NCBI RefSeq assembly: GCF_030209755.1
Contig: NZ_JARVRH010000004.1
Location: 372,001-436,000, forward strand
Direction: 5' to 3'
From: Arthrobacter sp. efr-133-TYG-118
GTDB taxonomy: Bacteria > Actinomycetota > Actinomycetes > Actinomycetales > Micrococcaceae
DNA: 64,000 bases
Numbering within the stretch: the stretch's first letter is position 1; each line of letters begins with the position of its first letter. This document shows positions 25,329-33,789 of the stretch, one piece after another. The notes beneath the pieces were generated by a model. That model worked only from the letters and a program-made list of their open reading frames with translations, did not search any database and was not told the origin of the DNA. A program made the translations under genes and the position numbers.

Positions 25329-25682
25329 TCAGGCCCGGGCGGCCGGAGCGAGGGCTGCGTTGAGGTACTCCAGGTGCGTCAGCGTCGGGGCGGTCGCGTT
25401 CGCAGCGTATTCCGGGTGCTTGGTGAGGAACTTCTTGATGAAAGGGCACACCGGCACGATCCCGAGTCCCTCGCTCACAGTCTCGTCCAAGGCAACTTCG
25501 GCGAGCCTGCCCGCCAGCCCTTGTCCGCCGTACTCCTCGTTGATCACGGTGTGGTAGAAAATCCGCTGCGGGGACCCGCCGTCGTCGTACGCTTTGTACG
25601 CGGCCTTCCCGATCACGTGGCCATCAGCGAGCACCTCGAAGCGCTCTCGGTCAACGTTGTGGCGGAAGGTGGCATCGGTCAT
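25329..25682 (-). CDS. GNAT family acetyltransferase, small YjdJ-like type
   Basis: A 117-residue protein of the short GCN5-related N-acetyltransferase subgroup (COG2388). Family features are FEVLADGHVIGKAAY, IFYHTVINEEYGGQGLAGRLAEVAL with the acetyl-CoA pyrophosphate loop (GGQGLAGRL), GLGIVPVCPFIKKFLTKHPEY, and the short helical C-terminus. It lacks the N-terminal strands of longer GNATs, as expected for this group. The natural substrate is unknown. It stands alone; a strong hairpin separates it from the next upstream gene on the same strand. Confidence 0.88.
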   Translation of the reverse strand: MTDATFRHNVDRERFEVLADGHVIGKAAYKAYDDGGSPQRIFYHTVINEEYGGQGLAGRLAEVALDETVSEGLGIVPVCPFIKKFLTKHPEYAANATAPTLTHLEYLNAALAPAARA

Positions 25683-25740
25683 CGCTAGCTCCTCGATTAG
25701 GTCCTGTTGACCTACCCTAACCTCGGAGCCGGTGCGCTTT

Positions 25741-25786
25741 GTTCCCAGGTTTCCTCAAAGTCCAAACTTGGAGGAAACCTGGGAAC
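25741..25786 (-). terminator. Hairpin with perfect 16-bp stem
   Basis: Arms GTTCCCAGGTTTCCTC (25741-25756) and its exact complement (25771-25786) enclose a 14-nt loop, 7 nt past the stop of the winged-helix/X25 gene. There is no T-run, as is common for actinobacterial terminators. Confidence 0.7.
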
Positions 25787-25792
25787 TGCGGC

Positions 25793-26599
25793 TCAAGCCG
25801 TGACGATGTCGCGCGTGGCGTGGTCGTACGTGAAGGTGACCTTGCCGCCGTCGTGCTGTAGCTCATGGTTGGCACCGTCGCGCGCGCCGAACGCGCCGTA
25901 GTTCTCGTCCCACGAGCGGTTGAGCGCGATCTTGTAGGTGTAGAAACCAGCAGGCAGCGTGGCGGCGAGGGTCCACACCTTACGACGGGAATTGAACTTC
26001 ATCTGCACTTCGTCGTACTGCGGAGCCCAGTCCTCCGGCGCGCCGAGAATCGTGTTGAAGTCACCAGCGATCGCGACGGCGGCCGGCTGCTCGAGCTTCT
26101 CGACGGCGGCAGTCGCTTTGGGTGCGGCAGCCTTCTTAGGCGCGGCCTTGGCGGCGGCCTTCGCGGCAGGTGCCTTTTCGGCAGCGGGAGCCTTCTTTGC
26201 CGCGGGCTTCCTCGCGGCGGCCTTCTTGACGGGGGCCGTCGGAAGCGGGGTATCTTCCGGGACGGGGGTGCCCTCGGCCAGTGCCGTGACGAACTCATCC
26301 GGCTTGGCGAAGGCGACCGTGGCACGAAGCCCGTCGTCGGTGATGGTCCAGCCCGAACGGCCCTTGACCAGCCAGCCGGCCTTCACAAGCTTCGCGGTCT
26401 CGGTGGTCAGGCTCTTGTGGCCGCGTGGAATGCCTCCACTGAGCAGCTCGCTTTCGCGCTCATCCAGCGGGACACGGACAATCGCCTCTGCCAGGATCTC
26501 GCCGGCATTCAACGACTTCTCGGACCACGTTCCCTCAGCCAAGACGTCCAGGACGGTCTTGAGGCGGGCACTGCTTTTTTCGACGGTGGACTTGGCCAC
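25793..26599 (-). CDS. Winged-helix-like / Ala-Lys-Pro linker / pullulanase X25-type domain fusion
   Basis: A 268-residue protein with three parts. Residues 1-105 are helical and resemble a winged helix (LKTVLDVLAEGTWSEKSLNAGEI, SLTTETAKLVKAGWL, WTITDDGLRATVAF). Residues about 115-170 are an Ala/Lys/Pro-rich tail like histone H1 or HU-type nucleoid proteins. Residues about 180-268 resemble the X25 carbohydrate-associated domain of pullulanases (IAGDFNTILGAPEDWAP, GFYTYKIALNRSWDENYG). I start at GTG 26599 because GAAGGAG lies 5 nt before it. The combination is unusual, and I cannot say whether it binds DNA, glycogen or both. Confidence 0.75.
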   Translation of the reverse strand: MAKSTVEKSSARLKTVLDVLAEGTWSEKSLNAGEILAEAIVRVPLDERESELLSGGIPRGHKSLTTETAKLVKAGWLVKGRSGWTITDDGLRATVAFAKPDEFVTALAEGTPVPEDTPLPTAPVKKAAARKPAAKKAPAAEKAPAAKAAAKAAPKKAAAPKATAAVEKLEQPAAVAIAGDFNTILGAPEDWAPQYDEVQMKFNSRRKVWTLAATLPAGFYTYKIALNRSWDENYGAFGARDGANHELQHDGGKVTFTYDHATRDIVTA

Positions 26600-26922
26600 T
26601 GGGTCTCCTTCAACGGCGAACATTCCTTCAGCAGTCTGCCAATGTTCTGTAAATTCTGGCGACTGTTCTTGGTAAACACCGTGTGTCGTGACCCACTATT
26701 ACGCCCAAACGGTTGGCAAGTGATGGAGGGGTCTCGGATACCGGTCAGTAGCTCGCGGTTGGGGTACTCTCAGGAGCCCTAAATCAAGATGTGCCGTTGA
26801 TGACGGTGCGGCTGGAGCTCCGCCCGTTGGGAAGGTTCAGGAAGCCGGTGACGGTCCGGGGGCGGGAACGCTAAGATTCGCCTACTACTCCAGATGCCTC
26901 AATGAGTCAGAAGGTGGGATCA

Positions 26923-27345
26923 ATGCAACTTGACGAGGTCATTGACCAGTTTCATCAGGCGCTAAATCAGTTTGCTAAAGGCGACCCGGAACCCGCCAAG
27001 GCCATTTTCTCCCACGGTGGAGATGTCTCCCTTGCGAATCCCTGGGGCCCTCCGGCCGTAGGCTGGGAGCGGGTATCAGCAGCCCTCGATTCAGCCGCGG
27101 CACGGTTCAAAGATGGACAGGTCACCGGTGTTGACACGCTCACAACGCACGTCACTCCAGATCTTGCCAGCTTTCTGGACATAGAACACTGGCAGGCAAA
27201 GGTCGGAGGGGGAGACGAAACATCGCCCTTTGATCTGCGGGTAACGAGCATTTACCGCCCCGAAGGCGACACTTGGGCACTCGTGCATCGCCATGCAGAC
27301 CCGATCACCACACCGCAGCCGCCGGACGCCGTGCTGCCAAAGTAG
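26923..27345 (+). CDS. SnoaL/DUF4440-like (NTF2 fold) protein
   Basis: A 140-residue single-domain protein of the NTF2-like superfamily. It has the opening helices LDEVIDQFHQALNQFAKGDPEPAKAIF, the conserved SLANPWGPPAVGWERV, and strands near the end (RVTSIYRPEGDTWALVHRHADP). Members are small enzymes or ligand binders of mostly unknown function. ATG 26923 has AAGGTGG 5 nt upstream; ATG 26902 lacks a ribosome site and would add seven residues. It is monocistronic and converges on the adenine deaminase gene. Confidence 0.82.
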   Translation: MQLDEVIDQFHQALNQFAKGDPEPAKAIFSHGGDVSLANPWGPPAVGWERVSAALDSAAARFKDGQVTGVDTLTTHVTPDLASFLDIEHWQAKVGGGDETSPFDLRVTSIYRPEGDTWALVHRHADPITTPQPPDAVLPK

Positions 27346-27412
27346 CACTTGGTGGGATTCACGGGCGCCCGTTCCACGCTGCGCCTAGGACTCACGAGGT
27401 GCCCAGGAATGA

Positions 27413-28438
27413 CTAATTGACTGCGGCCTTCTCCCATTCCGAAACCTCGGCCAACAGCTCAGCCTTCCGGGCCTCCTCCGCGAACGATGAACGCACCGAG
27501 TTCGCGGCCAGGCGTGCCCGGTCCCCGACAGACAACCCGTGCACAGCGACGAGCTGCCCGAAGTTGTCGTCCACGTAGCCGCCAAAGTACGCGGGGTCGT
27601 CCGAGTTCACGCTGACATTCAGACCCGCGGCCAACATTGCGGGCAAAGGGTGATCGGCAAGGGTATCCACGGCACGAAGCCGGACATTGGACAGCGGACA
27701 CACGGTCAGCGGAACCTGTTCGGCCACTAGCCGCTCCACAAGTGCCGTATCTTCCATGCAGCGGATGCCGTGGTCGATCCTCTCCGCGCCGAGCAGGTCA
27801 AGGGCCTCGTAAATATACGAAGCTGGGCCTTCCTCGCCCGCGTGCGCGATCCGTCGCAGTCCGGCCTCCGCAGCGCGGCGGTACAGTCGTTCGAACTTCG
27901 ACGGCGGATTGCCCACCTCGGCCGAATCCAGGCCGATCCCAGCAATCGGCGCCTTCATGGCGAGAAGCTGTTCCAGAACCTCCAGTGCAGATTCCTCGGA
28001 CAGGTCCCTCAGGAACGCGGCAATCAGGAGCGTCGAGACGCCGAACTCCGCCACCGACGTCGCGAGTGCGGACGCCACACCGTTCACGCACGTCTCCAAC
28101 GCCACCCCGCGCGAGATGTGCGCCTGCGGATCCATCATGATCTCCACGTGCCGCACGCCACCGGCTGCGGCGCGTGCCAAATAAGCCCTGGTCATGTCCG
28201 CAAAATCCTGCTCGGTGCGCAAGACGGCCATGTTGGCGTAGTAGAGATCCAGGAACGACTGCAGGTCCGTGAACTCGTACCGCGCGCGCAGCTCGTCCAA
28301 ATCCGCGTACGGAAGCTCAATCCCGTTCCGTTCCGCGAGCGCGAAAATCAGCTCGGGCTGAAGCGTCCCCTCGATGTGCAGGTGCAGTTCGGCAACCGGG
28401 GGTGCCGCCGTCGTCGTTGATTCGTCAAAAGTTTCCAC
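27413..28438 (-). CDS. Adenosine/adenine deaminase family protein (adenine deaminase likely)
   Basis: A 341-residue metal-dependent deaminase. The N-terminal HLHIEGT gives two zinc-ligand His, IAHAGEEGP supplies the catalytic Glu and His region, DHGIRC supplies another, and SVNSDDPAYFGG holds the Asp that ligates zinc and binds the base. GTLQPELIFALAERNGIELPY and the short DLQSFLDLYYANM match the adenine deaminase subgroup (fungal Aah1-like) better than true adenosine deaminases. It would make hypoxanthine from adenine for salvage. The GTG at 28438 opens just before the conserved barrel; the frame extends to 28489 without support. Confidence 0.85.
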   Translation of the reverse strand: METFDESTTTAAPPVAELHLHIEGTLQPELIFALAERNGIELPYADLDELRARYEFTDLQSFLDLYYANMAVLRTEQDFADMTRAYLARAAAGGVRHVEIMMDPQAHISRGVALETCVNGVASALATSVAEFGVSTLLIAAFLRDLSEESALEVLEQLLAMKAPIAGIGLDSAEVGNPPSKFERLYRRAAEAGLRRIAHAGEEGPASYIYEALDLLGAERIDHGIRCMEDTALVERLVAEQVPLTVCPLSNVRLRAVDTLADHPLPAMLAAGLNVSVNSDDPAYFGGYVDDNFGQLVAVHGLSVGDRARLAANSVRSSFAEEARKAELLAEVSEWEKAAVN

Positions 28439-28580
28439 CCGACAAGAGTAGGACGAATACCCAACGATCCCCGTCTGAAAGCTCCGCAAGGCGGGAGTTC
28501 AGGGCCCCGGTAGCACGAGCGAGGGGAAGACCACACCGCCTCAACTTGGATCTACGCCGTTCGGCCCCCAAACTGAAAGG

Positions 28581-29486
28581 ATGCAGACCTTCCTCCCGTT
28601 CCCCGATTTCAAGCAAAGTGCTGCCGTCTTGGACACCGCAAGGCTTGGCAAGCAGCGTGTCGAAGCACTGCAGATCCTTCGCGCACTCGTGATCCCCGAG
28701 TTCGGCCGGCCCTCCCACCCCGCTATCCGCATGTGGATGGGCTATGTTCCCGCACTCACTCTCTACGGCCTGGCCATGGTGGACGAATGGGTCGCCCGCG
28801 GCAATCCGGACAACACCCGCGCCAGCATCACCGAGTTCGCACCCCAGGCAGCCCACCCGGACTATGCCTCCAAGATTCCGATGCCGCCGTGGCTGGGCGA
28901 CGCCGATTTCCACCTGAGCCACCGCTCCAAGCTGCTCCAGAAAGAGCCCCGCTTCTACGCAGAGCTCTTCCCGGACACTCCGAAGGACCTCGAGTACCTT
29001 TGGCCCGAGCCTCGGCACGAATTCATTCCCGAAGACCCCTTCGACGACTTCATCTGGGTGCTTCGCGCCCCGGTGAGCGACGTTGAACCCGAAAAGATCG
29101 ACAAAGTAGGGATGCCGGCTGCGGGCAAGGCCAAGGCCGCCAACAGCGACGGCGACGGCTACCAGTTCGTCTACGAGTCGGAGAAATCCCGCCGGCCGGG
29201 CAAGACTGCCCGCAAGGCCCCGAAGCAGCTGGTGAAGAAGCCCACCCGCAACCGCCAGCGCCAAGACGAGGCCTTCCGGACGCTCCCCGGCAACACGCCT
29301 GTCCTCGTCCCCGTCGAGGGCGGCGCCAAGTTTGCCCTGGGCAAGATCCTCGGCCGGCCGATCACCCTGGAAGACGGCCGTTTCGGTCGCAACTTCGAGG
29401 TCACCAAGATCATCGACCGCACGGACTTCGACTACCCGGCCTTGTTGCAGGATCCGCGGGCGTTCTTCCCGATCCCGGCACCGTAG
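28581..29486 (+). CDS. MSMEG_6728 family protein, pyrimidine-dimer glycosylase-like N-terminus
   Basis: A 301-residue protein. The N-terminal MQTFLPFPDFKQSAAVLDTARLGKQRVEALQIL and HPAIRMWMGYVPAL match the MSMEG_6728 family, related to T4 endonuclease V-type pyrimidine dimer DNA glycosylases. Such enzymes use an N-terminal amine for base excision, and the conserved Thr/Arg/Lys-rich start agrees with this. The middle (about 165-225) is a Lys-rich linker and the C-terminus a small beta domain (VLVPVEGGAKFALGKILG). Repair of UV damage is inferred. It has no partner gene; a strong hairpin follows at 29505. Confidence 0.82.
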   Translation: MQTFLPFPDFKQSAAVLDTARLGKQRVEALQILRALVIPEFGRPSHPAIRMWMGYVPALTLYGLAMVDEWVARGNPDNTRASITEFAPQAAHPDYASKIPMPPWLGDADFHLSHRSKLLQKEPRFYAELFPDTPKDLEYLWPEPRHEFIPEDPFDDFIWVLRAPVSDVEPEKIDKVGMPAAGKAKAANSDGDGYQFVYESEKSRRPGKTARKAPKQLVKKPTRNRQRQDEAFRTLPGNTPVLVPVEGGAKFALGKILGRPITLEDGRFGRNFEVTKIIDRTDFDYPALLQDPRAFFPIPAP

Positions 29487-29782
29487 CGGATCGAGTTAGA
29501 CGCGAACGACGGCGGCGCTCCGGTTCCTGACGAAAGGAACCCGGGTGCCGCCGCCGTTTAAGGGCTGCTGCCCCTGGAGCATAGGCCGGAATGGGTGCCC
29601 GCCGCCAGGGGTGGGTCGGAGCATTCTCCCCATCTTTGAGGCTGCGAAGCCCCAAAAGGAGGCGACTTCTTCCCCGAAGCGCTTTGCTCGAAATCGCGGG
29701 TGTGGGACCTTCGCCGCGTTCCAGAACGCAGCTGTCGGCCCGCACCCACGAGTGGCTAACAGGTATCGGCAAAAGAGCGCGG
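29487..29782. other. Intergenic region between convergent genes, hairpin only
   Basis: This 296-bp stretch holds the hairpin at 29505-29559. I saw no coding frame or RNA gene in the remaining 220 bp towards the Tex stop codon. Confidence 0.5.
29505..29559 (+). terminator. Hairpin terminator after the MSMEG_6728-family gene
   Basis: A GC-rich stem formed by GGCGGCG...GGTTCCT and AGGAACC...CGCCGCC around the loop GACGAA, ending in TTT. It lies 19 nt after the stop codon. The sequence resembles the hairpins at 49251 and 50456. Confidence 0.7.
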
Positions 29783-32215
29783 CTACTTCCCCAGCCCGGC
29801 GCGGCGCAGCGCTTCCGCCATGGCCGTGTTGACCGGCGCCTGGGGAGCCGCCTTCGCGGGTACCGCCTTGCGACCGGCCTGTCCAGCCTGCGGGGCCGGG
29901 CGCATCTGGCCACGATCGCCTCGCTCGCCCCGGCTGTGCCGCTCGCCGCGCTCAGGCTCGCTGCCGCGCGAGCCGCGGTCACGCCCGCCGCCCCGCGAAC
30001 CGGACCCGCCCGCGCTGCCGGGTTCGTCGTCGAGCCTCAAGGTCAGGGAAATCCGCTTCCGCTCCGGATCCGCCTCCAGGACCTTCACGCGCACGACCTG
30101 TCCGGATTTCACGATCTCGCGGGGATCGGACACGAACTTGTTGGCAAGCGCGGAGACGTGGACCAAGCCGTCCTGGTGCACTCCGACATCAACGAAAGCC
30201 CCGAACGCCGCCACGTTGGTGACAGTGCCTTCCAGGATCATGCCGGGCTTGAGGTCGGAGATCTTCTCGATGCCTTCGGAGAACGTCGCTGCGGCGAATG
30301 CCGGACGGGGGTCGCGGCCTGGCTTCTCAAGCTCGGACATGATGTCACGCACGGTGGGCAGGCCGAACGTCCCGTCGACGAACGCCTGTGGGTCGAGGGA
30401 AGACACGGCAGCTCCACGGGCAGCAGCGACGATCTTTCGAGCCACCGAGTACGCTTCCGGGTGGACGCTGGACGCGTCGAGTGGTTCCGCTCCCCCGGTG
30501 ATCCGCAGGAAGCCCGCGCACTGCTCAAACGCCTTGGCACCCAGCCGCGGAACCTTCTTGAGGTCGGCTCGCTTGGCGAACGGGCCGTTCTCATTGCGGT
30601 ACGCCACAATGTTCTCGCTCAGGAGCGGCCCGACGCCGGCCACCCGCGCCAGGAGCGCGGGCGACGCCGTGTTCACGTCCACGCCCACCGCATTCACACA
30701 GTCCTCGACGACGGCGTCCAGCGAACGGTCGAGCTTCGCCGCCGTGACATCGTGCTGGTACTGCCCCACACCGATCGACTTCGGTTCGATCTTCACCAAT
30801 TCGGCCAGCGGGTCCTGCAAACGTCGGGCGATGGAAACAGCTCCGCGCAAGGACACGTCCATGCCCGGCAGTTCCGCGGCCGCGAGCGCAGACGCCGAGT
30901 ACACGGAAGCGCCGGCCTCGGACACTACGAGTTTCTGCAACGTGGGACCGCCGGACGCTGCCAGGGACTTGATGAGCTGAACGGCAAGCTTGTCCGTCTC
31001 GCGCGACGCCGTGCCGTTGCCGATCGCCACGAGCTCGACGCCGTGCTGCCGCGCCAAACGCTCCAGCGTCACCAAGGCCTCGTCCCACTTCTTTGCCGGG
31101 GCGTGGGGATAGACGGTGTCGGTGGCTACGACTTTGCCGGTGCCATCGACCACGGCCACTTTCACGCCCGTCCGCAGTCCCGGGTCCAGGCCCAGGGTGG
31201 CACGGTTTCCGGCCGGGGCGGCGAGGAGCACGTCGCGGAGGTTGGCGGCGAAGACCCGGACGGCTTCGTCCTCGGCCTGCGCGAACATGCGGCCGCGCAG
31301 ATCATTGCTCAGCCGGTCCAGGATGCGCGAGCGCCAGGCGATCTGTGCGGTCTGCACAAGCCACGAATCGGCGGGCCGGCCACGCTCGGCGACCCCGAGG
31401 CACTTGGCCACGGCGTTCTCGTACCGGCCGCGTGCGGCGGCCAGGGCGTCGTCGTCGGCTGGTTCCGCCTCGGCGAGATCAAGCTCAAGGACGCCGTCGT
31501 TCTCGCCGCGCAAGAGCGCGAGCACGCGGTGGCCGGGCATGCCGGAAGGCACTTGGGAGAACTCGAAGTAGTCCTTGAACTTCTGCCCCTCGGTTTCCTG
31601 GCCCTTTTTCACTCGCGAAACCATCCGACCCTGCGTCCACAACCGCTCCCGCAGCGTCTCGGCGAGATCGGGGTCCTGCGATACCCGTTCCACGAGGATC
31701 GAGCGGGCGCCGGCGAGCGCCGCGGAGGCATCATCAATGGAGTGCTCGGCGTTCAGGTATTTGGCGGCCTCACCCTCAGGATCGAGCTGGGGGTTCGCGA
31801 GCAGCGCGTCGGCGAGCGGTTCGAGGCCGGCTTCGCGGGCGATCTGCGCTTTGGTGCGGCGCTTGGACTTGAAGGGCAGGTAGATGTCTTCCAGCCGGGA
31901 CTTGGTATCGGCCCCGACGACGGCGGCCTCCAGTTCCGGAGTCAGCTTTCCTTGAGCGGCAATCGCCTCAAGGACCGTTCGACGGCGGTCCTCCAAGTCC
32001 CGCAGGTACCGGAGCCGTTCCTCGAGCTCGCGCAACTGGGTGTCATCGAGCGTCCCGGTGACTTCCTTGCGGTACCGGGCGATAAACGGGACGGTGGATC
32101 CGGCGTCAAGCAAGTCAACCGCGGCCTTGACCTGCCAGGACTTCACACCAAGTTCTTCGGCGATCAGGGCGTAGATGGCGGCGTCTGCTGACTGGTGCTG
32201 GGGAAGATGAGTCAC
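29783..32215 (-). CDS. tex: Tex family RNA-binding/transcription accessory protein
   Basis: An 810-residue Tex protein. The N-terminal Tex helical domain starts AIYALIAEELGVKSWQVKAAVDLLDAG and STVPFIARYRKEVTG. An YqgF-like RNase H fold is at about 330-450 (TLGLDPGLRTGVKVAVVDGTG). A helix-hairpin-helix is near 510-550 (GVDVNTASPALLARVAGVG). The S1 domain is at about 655-727 (GTVTNVAAFGAFVDVGVHQDGLVHVS). The last 80 residues are Gly/Arg-rich, as in RNA-binding tails. Tex binds nucleic acids and is linked to transcription and mRNA handling; its exact role in actinobacteria is not fixed. It starts at ATG 32215, just after which the conserved domain begins. Confidence 0.95.
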   Translation of the reverse strand: MTHLPQHQSADAAIYALIAEELGVKSWQVKAAVDLLDAGSTVPFIARYRKEVTGTLDDTQLRELEERLRYLRDLEDRRRTVLEAIAAQGKLTPELEAAVVGADTKSRLEDIYLPFKSKRRTKAQIAREAGLEPLADALLANPQLDPEGEAAKYLNAEHSIDDASAALAGARSILVERVSQDPDLAETLRERLWTQGRMVSRVKKGQETEGQKFKDYFEFSQVPSGMPGHRVLALLRGENDGVLELDLAEAEPADDDALAAARGRYENAVAKCLGVAERGRPADSWLVQTAQIAWRSRILDRLSNDLRGRMFAQAEDEAVRVFAANLRDVLLAAPAGNRATLGLDPGLRTGVKVAVVDGTGKVVATDTVYPHAPAKKWDEALVTLERLARQHGVELVAIGNGTASRETDKLAVQLIKSLAASGGPTLQKLVVSEAGASVYSASALAAAELPGMDVSLRGAVSIARRLQDPLAELVKIEPKSIGVGQYQHDVTAAKLDRSLDAVVEDCVNAVGVDVNTASPALLARVAGVGPLLSENIVAYRNENGPFAKRADLKKVPRLGAKAFEQCAGFLRITGGAEPLDASSVHPEAYSVARKIVAAARGAAVSSLDPQAFVDGTFGLPTVRDIMSELEKPGRDPRPAFAAATFSEGIEKISDLKPGMILEGTVTNVAAFGAFVDVGVHQDGLVHVSALANKFVSDPREIVKSGQVVRVKVLEADPERKRISLTLRLDDEPGSAGGSGSRGGGRDRGSRGSEPERGERHSRGERGDRGQMRPAPQAGQAGRKAVPAKAAPQAPVNTAMAEALRRAGLGK

Positions 32216-32313
32216 CCTGACATTTTGCCCTACCTAAAGACGGCGCGGAGTGCTGTAGTGGAAAGAGCCGCCGTTGATCCGGTCAGGAATGCTACTCAAG
32301 GAAGAGGCGCATC

Positions 32314-32610
32314 ATGCAAGAACTGCTCATCATCCTGCAGGACGGCTTTGACGCAGATGACGTAGAAGTCACCGTCAACCACAAAGAGGCCCATCACGAG
32401 CGCGACGTATCGACCAGGGAGATGCTGGGAATGGCGGCGGAGATCTCGGTGGAGTTGCCCGCGAAGGGATCCACCGTGGGCGTCGAGGTCACCAGCCGTC
32501 AGTTGAGCGCAAGCAAGAAACTGCATGGAAAAGCAAAGAGCCTGTTGGTTTCCATCGAGGACGGGGAACTGGTGATGCGGGAAGGCACCGGGCGGGAAGC
32601 GTTTCTCTAG
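32314..32610 (+). CDS. Hypothetical small protein
   Basis: A 98-residue soluble protein with no signal or membrane segment. Its pattern is beta-rich at first (DDVEVTVNHKEAHHERDV), then an amphipathic helix, then strands (STVGVEVTSRQL, SLLVSIEDGELVM). I do not recognise a family. A GAGG site lies 6 nt before the ATG and a strong hairpin follows, both consistent with a real gene. It is divergent from tex (98 bp) and convergent with the CBS gene. Confidence 0.65.
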   Translation: MQELLIILQDGFDADDVEVTVNHKEAHHERDVSTREMLGMAAEISVELPAKGSTVGVEVTSRQLSASKKLHGKAKSLLVSIEDGELVMREGTGREAFL

Positions 32611-32629
32611 CTTCTTGACCCCGATACGG

Positions 32630-32659
32630 AAGCGCCACGGCCGGAGGGCCGTGGCGCTT
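32630..32659. terminator. Bidirectional hairpin between convergent genes
   Basis: AAGCGCCACGGCC, loop GGAG, and the exact complement GGCCGTGGCGCTT form a perfect 13-bp stem centred between the stops of the hypothetical gene (32610) and the CBS gene (32680). It ends in TT on both strands. Confidence 0.8.
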
Positions 32660-32679
32660 GATGGATGCGAAAGTTGCGG

Positions 32680-33117
32680 TTAGCCCAGTTGCGCCATGGG
32701 GGTCTTGGCGGAGATGTGCTCCACCAATTCGCCTACGCGCTCCTCGGTGTAGTTGCGGGCGATGTCGCCCTGGCTGATGATGCCCACCAACTTGTGGTCG
32801 GTGATGACCGGAAGGCGCCGGATCTGGTGCTTTTCCATCAGGTCGATGGCGGCGTCGATGCTGGCATCGGCATCGATCCAGATCGGCGTGCCCTGGGCGA
32901 GATCCGCCGCGGTCAGCCGGTCAGCATCCAATCCCTCAGCAACGCATTTGACCACGATGTCGCGGTCAGTGATGAATCCTTTGAGTTTTCCATCGCTGCC
33001 GCAGATCGGCAGGGACCCGACGTCCAGATCGCGCATCAGGACAGCCGCGTCACGCAGCGACTGGTCTTCCTTGACGCACTGGGCGTTGGTGGTCATGAAT
33101 TCGCGCACAACACTCAT
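32680..33117 (-). CDS. CBS-domain pair protein
   Basis: A 145-residue stand-alone pair of CBS domains. The first covers about 5-65 (MTTNAQCVKEDQSLRDAAVLM, VGSLPICGSDGKLKGFITDRDIV) and the second about 73-130 (DADASIDAAIDLMEKHQIRRLPVI, LVGIISQGDIA). Such pairs bind adenine nucleotides and act as sensor modules. Mycobacterial relatives are induced under low oxygen or stress; that link is only by analogy. A strong AAGGAGG site precedes the ATG. It is a single-gene unit. Confidence 0.9.
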   Translation of the reverse strand: MSVVREFMTTNAQCVKEDQSLRDAAVLMRDLDVGSLPICGSDGKLKGFITDRDIVVKCVAEGLDADRLTAADLAQGTPIWIDADASIDAAIDLMEKHQIRRLPVITDHKLVGIISQGDIARNYTEERVGELVEHISAKTPMAQLG

Positions 33118-33251
33118 GAGTCCTCCTTGATCGATTGGGTATCGACGCGGACCCCCGGCACCGACGCCGATGCTGTCAGCCTACGCTTGGGGTTTGGCTG
33201 TGGCCAGATGCTGTGTGCTCCGCCCGCTTACTCCGTTGCCTCCCGCCGGAC

Positions 33252-33710
33252 TTACTCGGCGATGTCCTCGGCCCACAGTTCCGGATTCTCTGCCTGGAAG
33301 GTGCGCATCATGTCCACGCACCGCTGGTCATCGAGGACCACAACCTCTACGCCCCGGGACCGCAACAGCTCGAATTCGCCCCCGAACGTGCGGGCCTCCC
33401 CCACCACCACGCGCGGGATCTTGAACTGGATGATGGTGCCCGTGCACATGGCGCACGGCGCGAGGGTCGTGTAAAGGGTGGTGTCCCGGTAGCTCTTCTG
33501 CCGGCCGGCGGCGCGGAGAGCCGACATTTCCCCGTGCGCGATGGGATCGCCGTTTTGGACGCGCTCGTTGTGCCCGCTCGCGATCACCACGCCACCACGG
33601 GCGAGCGCCGCGCCGATGGGAATGCCGCCTTCGTGAAGGCTCTTTTGGGCTGCCCCGTACGCGGCTTCGAAGGCGGCGTCTTGGGAGGTTGGGGCGTCAG
33701 ACTGGGTCAT
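33252..33710 (-). CDS. Cytosine deaminase-like nucleoside/base deaminase (fungal FCY1-type)
   Basis: A 152-residue zinc deaminase. Ligands and catalytic Glu are in HGEMSAL (His and Glu) and PCAMC (two Cys). GGIPIGAAL, NERVQNGDPIAHGE, DTTLYTTLAPCAMCTG, IPRVVVGEARTF and the ending ELWAEDIAE follow the pattern of yeast-type cytosine deaminase very closely, more than TadA or guanine deaminase. The likely reaction is cytosine to uracil in base salvage; other small bases are possible. It is divergent from the YtrA-type regulator pair. Confidence 0.83.
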   Translation of the reverse strand: MTQSDAPTSQDAAFEAAYGAAQKSLHEGGIPIGAALARGGVVIASGHNERVQNGDPIAHGEMSALRAAGRQKSYRDTTLYTTLAPCAMCTGTIIQFKIPRVVVGEARTFGGEFELLRSRGVEVVVLDDQRCVDMMRTFQAENPELWAEDIAE

Positions 33711-33764
33711 TCGGAGCCTGCTTTCCGGGAGATGGGGATCTTCCGCTACTTGTTCTATAACTTA

Positions 33765-33782
33765 TATAATAAAGACGGAGGT
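33765..33782 (+). promoter_or_regulatory. -10 box and ribosome site of the YtrA-type gene
   Basis: A perfect TATAAT (33765-33770) sits in a strikingly AT-rich island (about 33750-33772) that includes the palindrome TTATATAA. GGAGGT follows at 33777-33782, so the transcript leader is very short and the start at ATG 33790 is well supported. The AT-rich dyad may be the regulator's own operator. Confidence 0.6.
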
Positions 33783-33789
33783 GTGAGTG

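Noticed and set aside
29591-32191. A long open frame (about 866 codons) on the plus strand
   Set aside because: It is antisense to tex, is rich in Arg/Gly/His without any domain, and is explained by the high GC at third codon positions of tex.
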